From the IMG/VR virus record IMGVR_UViG_3300047472_000134, positions 1 through 64,000 of that record: DNA of 64,000 bases; one strand, given 5' to 3'. The position numbers and the translations under genes were made by a program. Source of the DNA: a virus. Under the pieces are notes generated by a model that was not told where the DNA came from, searched no databases, and saw only the letters and a program-made list of their open reading frames with translations. Below, piece after piece: positions 61,967 to 64,000 of the stretch; within the stretch, counting starts at the first letter, position 1; the number at the start of each line of letters is the position of its first letter.

Positions 61967-62454
61967 ACCGCGCCCCTCATGCACATCGTCCGCTCGATCG
62001 CCCGACGCTTGGCAAGTCCAGGCAAGATCACCTTCTTGCCCTTCACGGTACCTTTGTTCCAAGGCAGCATTGCGTTGCAGGCGGCGACGATGTTGCCGGT
62101 CCTCAAGTACCGAGCGGCGCTCGAGCCACAGAAGCCCCCAATTCCGATGTTGTAGGTGAAGCTGTCGAAGGCTCCCTTTGTCTCGGCGGGGAGGGCTTCC
62201 CAGTTCTGGACGCATGACGCATTACCCTGATCGTAGTGGGCCATGCGCTTAACCAGGAGAGTGTGACACTCTTCCCTGGAAAATTGCCGGCCCTGCATGG
62301 ACTTCGCATTCTCGGTTTCTCCCATGCAGTAGGTCAGCACGCCGACCGCGTCCTTGTAGACGTAGCCGACGTAACCCTCTGCCGGTTCAGCAATGGAAAC
62401 GGCGATCGCAATAGCAGCGCTGGCGATCGTCGTGGTGATCGTCTTCTTAGCCAT
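61963..62454 (-). CDS. SAR endolysin (T4-lysozyme type)
   Basis: 163 residues. The catalytic triad spacing is that of T4 lysozyme: E26, D35 and T41 in PAEGYVGYVYKDAVGVLTYC. The fold continues with REECHTLLVKRMAHYDQ and FTYNIGIGGFCGSSAARYLR, GH24 style. N-terminus KKTITTTIASAAIAIAVSIA is a weakly hydrophobic, Ala/Ser-rich signal-anchor-release sequence, so the enzyme would be exported by Sec and activated on release, without needing a large-hole holin. Glycan strands of peptidoglycan are the target. ATG 62454 overlaps the holin gene. Confidence 0.85.
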   Translation of the reverse strand: MAKKTITTTIASAAIAIAVSIAEPAEGYVGYVYKDAVGVLTYCMGETENAKSMQGRQFSREECHTLLVKRMAHYDQGNASCVQNWEALPAETKGAFDSFTYNIGIGGFCGSSAARYLRTGNIVAACNAMLPWNKGTVKGKKVILPGLAKRRAIERTMCMRGAV

Positions 62455-62686
62455 TCTTGGCTCCTGAGATTTTCTTTTGGGGAATGAGGCGTCCGTAGAT
62501 CGCGCCAAAACCAACCAGGCCGTCGAGGACGGAGAAGGCGAGCCGGAGCTTAGGTGGGCTCTGGTCCATCATGGACAGGATGGTGTTGCAGATCGGTTCG
62601 AAGACGACGAGGAACAGGAAGAAGTAGACGCACCACAGCGACCAGGAATGACGGAGGATGGTTTTCCAGTCTTGGTGCAGCCGCAT
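62447..62686 (-). CDS. holin-like membrane protein (DUF7940 style)
   Basis: 79 residues. RLHQDWKTILRHSWSLWCVY followed by a hydrophobic segment FFLFLVVFEPICNTIL, a loop with KLRLAFSVLDGLVGFGAIYG and a basic tail. Two membrane spans and placement just before the endolysin suit a pinholin or holin that triggers lysis timing by collapsing membrane potential. The W-x-x-I-L-R-x-S-W-S element is shared by small phage holins. Confidence 0.7.
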   Translation of the reverse strand: MRLHQDWKTILRHSWSLWCVYFFLFLVVFEPICNTILSMMDQSPPKLRLAFSVLDGLVGFGAIYGRLIPQKKISGAKNG

Positions 62687-63015
62687 CAGAGCCCCGCGAA
62701 CTTCTTGAGGAGCATCGGAGCGACCGTGGTGATGACGGCTGTGGACACAGAGCAGAGCGTGACAAGTCGCAGAACCTTTTCGTTGAGCGCCGTGTACTTG
62801 GCGGACAACTCGGACTGCTCCTTCTTCACCTCACCGATGGCTTCCTTGAACCCATCTTTCACTTCCCGCACCTGGCTGGCGACGAAGCTATTACGCTCCT
62901 CGAGCACGACCAGGCGCTCCATGAAATCAGCCAGCGCGACAACGCGATCGGACATCAGGCGGACAGCAGTTTCCAGGCTGTCGAGCCGGGTGTGAAGTGC
63001 GTCGTTCATAGGCAT
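62686..63015 (-). CDS. coiled-coil protein with C-terminal membrane anchor, lysis accessory
   Basis: 109 residues. Long amphipathic coiled coil (HTRLDSLETAVRLMSDRVVA, MERLVVLEERNSFVASQVRE) and a C-terminal helix SVSTAVITTVAPMLLKKF. This resembles XhlA-like or other coiled-coil/TM proteins that assist holins. GGAG lies 7 bases before the ATG. First gene of the lysis unit; shares its last base with the holin-like gene. An in-frame ATG at 63009 could also start it. Confidence 0.6.
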   Translation of the reverse strand: MPMNDALHTRLDSLETAVRLMSDRVVALADFMERLVVLEERNSFVASQVREVKDGFKEAIGEVKKEQSELSAKYTALNEKVLRLVTLCSVSTAVITTVAPMLLKKFAGL

Positions 63016-63118
63016 ACGGAAACTCCAATTGGTTCCCGTAGATATGGTGATTCAGCCCTTGCGGTGCGCCCTGCGGTTGGTGCAGAGTGGTTCAGTTTGA
63101 ATAACTTAGGGGTGTGTG
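63016..63118. promoter_or_regulatory. divergent promoter region, lysis vs Rap1a-like gene
   Basis: 103 bases between two genes facing outward. The plus side has AGGGG before the ATG at 63119. No palindrome of the GAGTA family is seen, so its control is probably different from the plus-strand units. Confidence 0.45.
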
Positions 63119-63430
63119 ATGAGGGGCATGCTTGCTGTTGTTTTGGGCCTGGCGATCGCCACGCCAGCGTCGGCCAGTTTCATGAATGGAAACGACCTAA
63201 TGAAAGTTTGCTCGTCAGACGACAGGCTCGATAAGGGACAGTGCCTTGGCTACATCAAGGGTGTAGTAGATGTTGCTCCGAGGAAAGACACCTGCGTGCC
63301 CGCGGAGGCAACAGTGGGGCAAATAAGAGATATTTTCCTCAAATCTATGAAAGAAAACCCAGAGGACCGAGACCTATTGGCATCAGCGCTGCTTGCCGTT
63401 GCTTTACACGAAGCGTTCTGTGGCCGATGA
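63119..63430 (+). CDS. secreted Rap1a/Tai-like protein
   Basis: 103 residues. Signal peptide RGMLAVVLGLAIATPASA, mature start near residue 19. The Rap1a/Tai fold is recognisable: FMNGNDLMKVCSSDDRLDKG, QCLGYIKGVVDVA, CVPAEATVGQIRDIFLK and a final helix LLASALLAVALHEAFC, with paired Cys that probably form disulphides. In bacteria Tai proteins neutralise T6SS cell-wall amidases in the periplasm. Encoded opposite the phage lysis cassette, it could modulate lysis, or block attack or superinfection. Alone on the plus strand. Confidence 0.78.
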   Translation: MRGMLAVVLGLAIATPASASFMNGNDLMKVCSSDDRLDKGQCLGYIKGVVDVAPRKDTCVPAEATVGQIRDIFLKSMKENPEDRDLLASALLAVALHEAFCGR

Positions 63431-63444
63431 TCGGATAATGTATT

Positions 63445-63615
63445 TTATGGAACTAACGCATTGATATCATTGCCGAATAGCTGATCAAACCTATCCCGGA
63501 TCATCTTCACGATCAACTCAGATCCAGACAGTCCGTAGGTGTCAGCCAGGACCGCGAGTTTCTTGCGATCCTCCTCAGTGCCATAGGCGATTATGCCGGC
63601 GTTGCGTTTCTTCAT
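63445..63615 (-). CDS. 56-residue ribbon-helix-helix protein
   Basis: Starts KKRNAGIIAYGTEEDRKKLA and continues VLADTYGLSGSELIVKMIRD. The strand R-N-A-G-I-I-A-Y followed by helices with G-L-S-G-S-E-L-I fits a ribbon-helix-helix fold, similar in plan to the protein at 99-302. ATGA overlap with the upstream structural gene. Possibly a late-gene regulator; not seen in other motif families. Confidence 0.6.
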   Translation of the reverse strand: MKKRNAGIIAYGTEEDRKKLAVLADTYGLSGSELIVKMIRDRFDQLFGNDINALVP

Positions 63616-63995
63616 GGCCAGGCTACCTGCACAGCAGCCTCGATCTCGGCCGGCGTGCTCGCACCACGGACAAGAGCCTTGGCCTGGCGCTCAGACCGCT
63701 CGATAGCCGGTGCGACAACGCGCCAGTGTTGGGCCATAGTGAGGATGACGACCGCAGCGTCGAACACGGTCTCGTCCGTGCCTTCAGCTTCCTCGACGAT
63801 CAACGGAATCTGGGCTAGATCCACATTCGGGTTCGCCATGACCAGTTCGGCCTGGCGTTCCTTCTCCATGTAGACCATGGCCTTGCCAGAGCCCAGCGTG
63901 ATGTAGGCGCCGCGGCGTTGCTCGGCCGCTACGCTGATGTTGGCGATCGCCGCCTCACGAAGCGGCTCCAGGTTCTTGGTCAGTTTAAGCTGCAT
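63612..63995 (-). CDS. small virion-region protein, unknown
   Basis: 127 residues: QLKLTKNLEPLREAAIANIS, VAAEQRRGAYITLGSGKAMV and YMEKERQAELVM, then a long helix ending in EIEAAVQVAWP. The R-G-x-Y-I-T-x-G-S-G-K-A-M-V-Y element recurs in small phage genes beside tail genes. It is probably the last member of the missing tail block, read from beyond the window's right edge. Confidence 0.55.
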   Translation of the reverse strand: MQLKLTKNLEPLREAAIANISVAAEQRRGAYITLGSGKAMVYMEKERQAELVMANPNVDLAQIPLIVEEAEGTDETVFDAAVVILTMAQHWRVVAPAIERSERQAKALVRGASTPAEIEAAVQVAWP

Positions 63996-64000
63996 GGACT

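Noticed and set aside
1-64000. Integrase, transposase or insertion sequence
   Set aside because: No recombinase catalytic pattern or terminal inverted repeats were found; the 31-bp repeats near the SGNH cassette are imperfect and have no adjacent transposase.

Overview
This window is phage DNA: a tailed, double-stranded DNA phage with a roughly 64 kb non-repetitive stretch of densely packed genes, many joined by 4-base ATGA/GTGA/TTGA/CTGA start-stop overlaps. No integrase, tRNA, rRNA or CRISPR array was recognised. Base composition looks like the high 50s percent GC by eye. That composition and the style of the small zinc-ribbon and ribbon-helix-helix proteins suggest an alphaproteobacterial (perhaps rhizobial) host, which is an inference. 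No tape-measure or major tail-tube gene is visible, so the window is probably most of a genome whose tail-tube/tape-measure block lies outside both ends. The minus-strand virion genes run off the left edge and re-enter at the right edge, as expected of a circular map.

Region 1 (about 1-14.4 kb, minus strand, late genes): GpA-type large terminase, portal, a collagen-like fibre protein, a glycine-rich fibre protein, a DUF4376 protein, a small structural protein, an SGNH (GDSL) hydrolase, a protease-scaffold fusion, decoration protein, major capsid protein and a set of probable connector/tail-completion proteins. A lone 97-residue gene points the other way inside this block (6.1 kb), and two related ~31-bp sequences bracket the SGNH cassette.

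Region 2 (14.5-18.7 kb): a 153-residue helical protein and a prim-pol/SF3 helicase fusion on the plus strand, then a four-helix membrane protein on minus.

Region 3 (19-44 kb, plus strand): a long accessory region of mostly small, tightly overlapping genes. Recognisable members are four DUF6197-like paralogues, an M28/M20-type zinc peptidase, a glutaredoxin, a ParA ATPase with a ribbon-helix-helix partner and GTTAAC-centred repeats, a HEPN-domain protein, a secreted TAXI-like periplasmic binding protein, a TerB-like protein, an RtcB RNA ligase, a small lipoprotein, a DUF7227-like protein, two HTH regulators and an SF2 helicase. Several genes use GTG, TTG or apparently CTG starts.

Region 4 (44.5-61 kb, plus strand): the replication, recombination and nucleotide module: a candidate ssDNA-binding protein, FEN-type 5'-3' exonuclease, family A DNA polymerase, ATP-dependent ligase, ThyX, RecU-like resolvase, DnaQ-like exonuclease, SbcD/SbcC pair, HD phosphohydrolase, DUF5664 and MazG-like pyrophosphohydrolases, and ribonucleotide reductase NrdB/NrdA (class Ia type). 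The glutaredoxin in region 3 is the likely electron donor for the reductase.

Region 5 (61-64 kb, mostly minus): lysis cassette (coiled-coil/TM protein, holin-like protein, SAR endolysin, nested i- and o-spanin), a divergent secreted Rap1a/Tai-like protein, a ribbon-helix-helix protein and a small structural gene.

The most striking non-coding signal is a perfect inverted repeat GAGTA-N5-TACTC found at seven sites, plus one site with a single mismatch. Most copies sit 50-110 bases upstream of the first gene of a plus-strand unit, as expected for a phage-wide operator or promoter element. A second repeat family brackets the partition locus.
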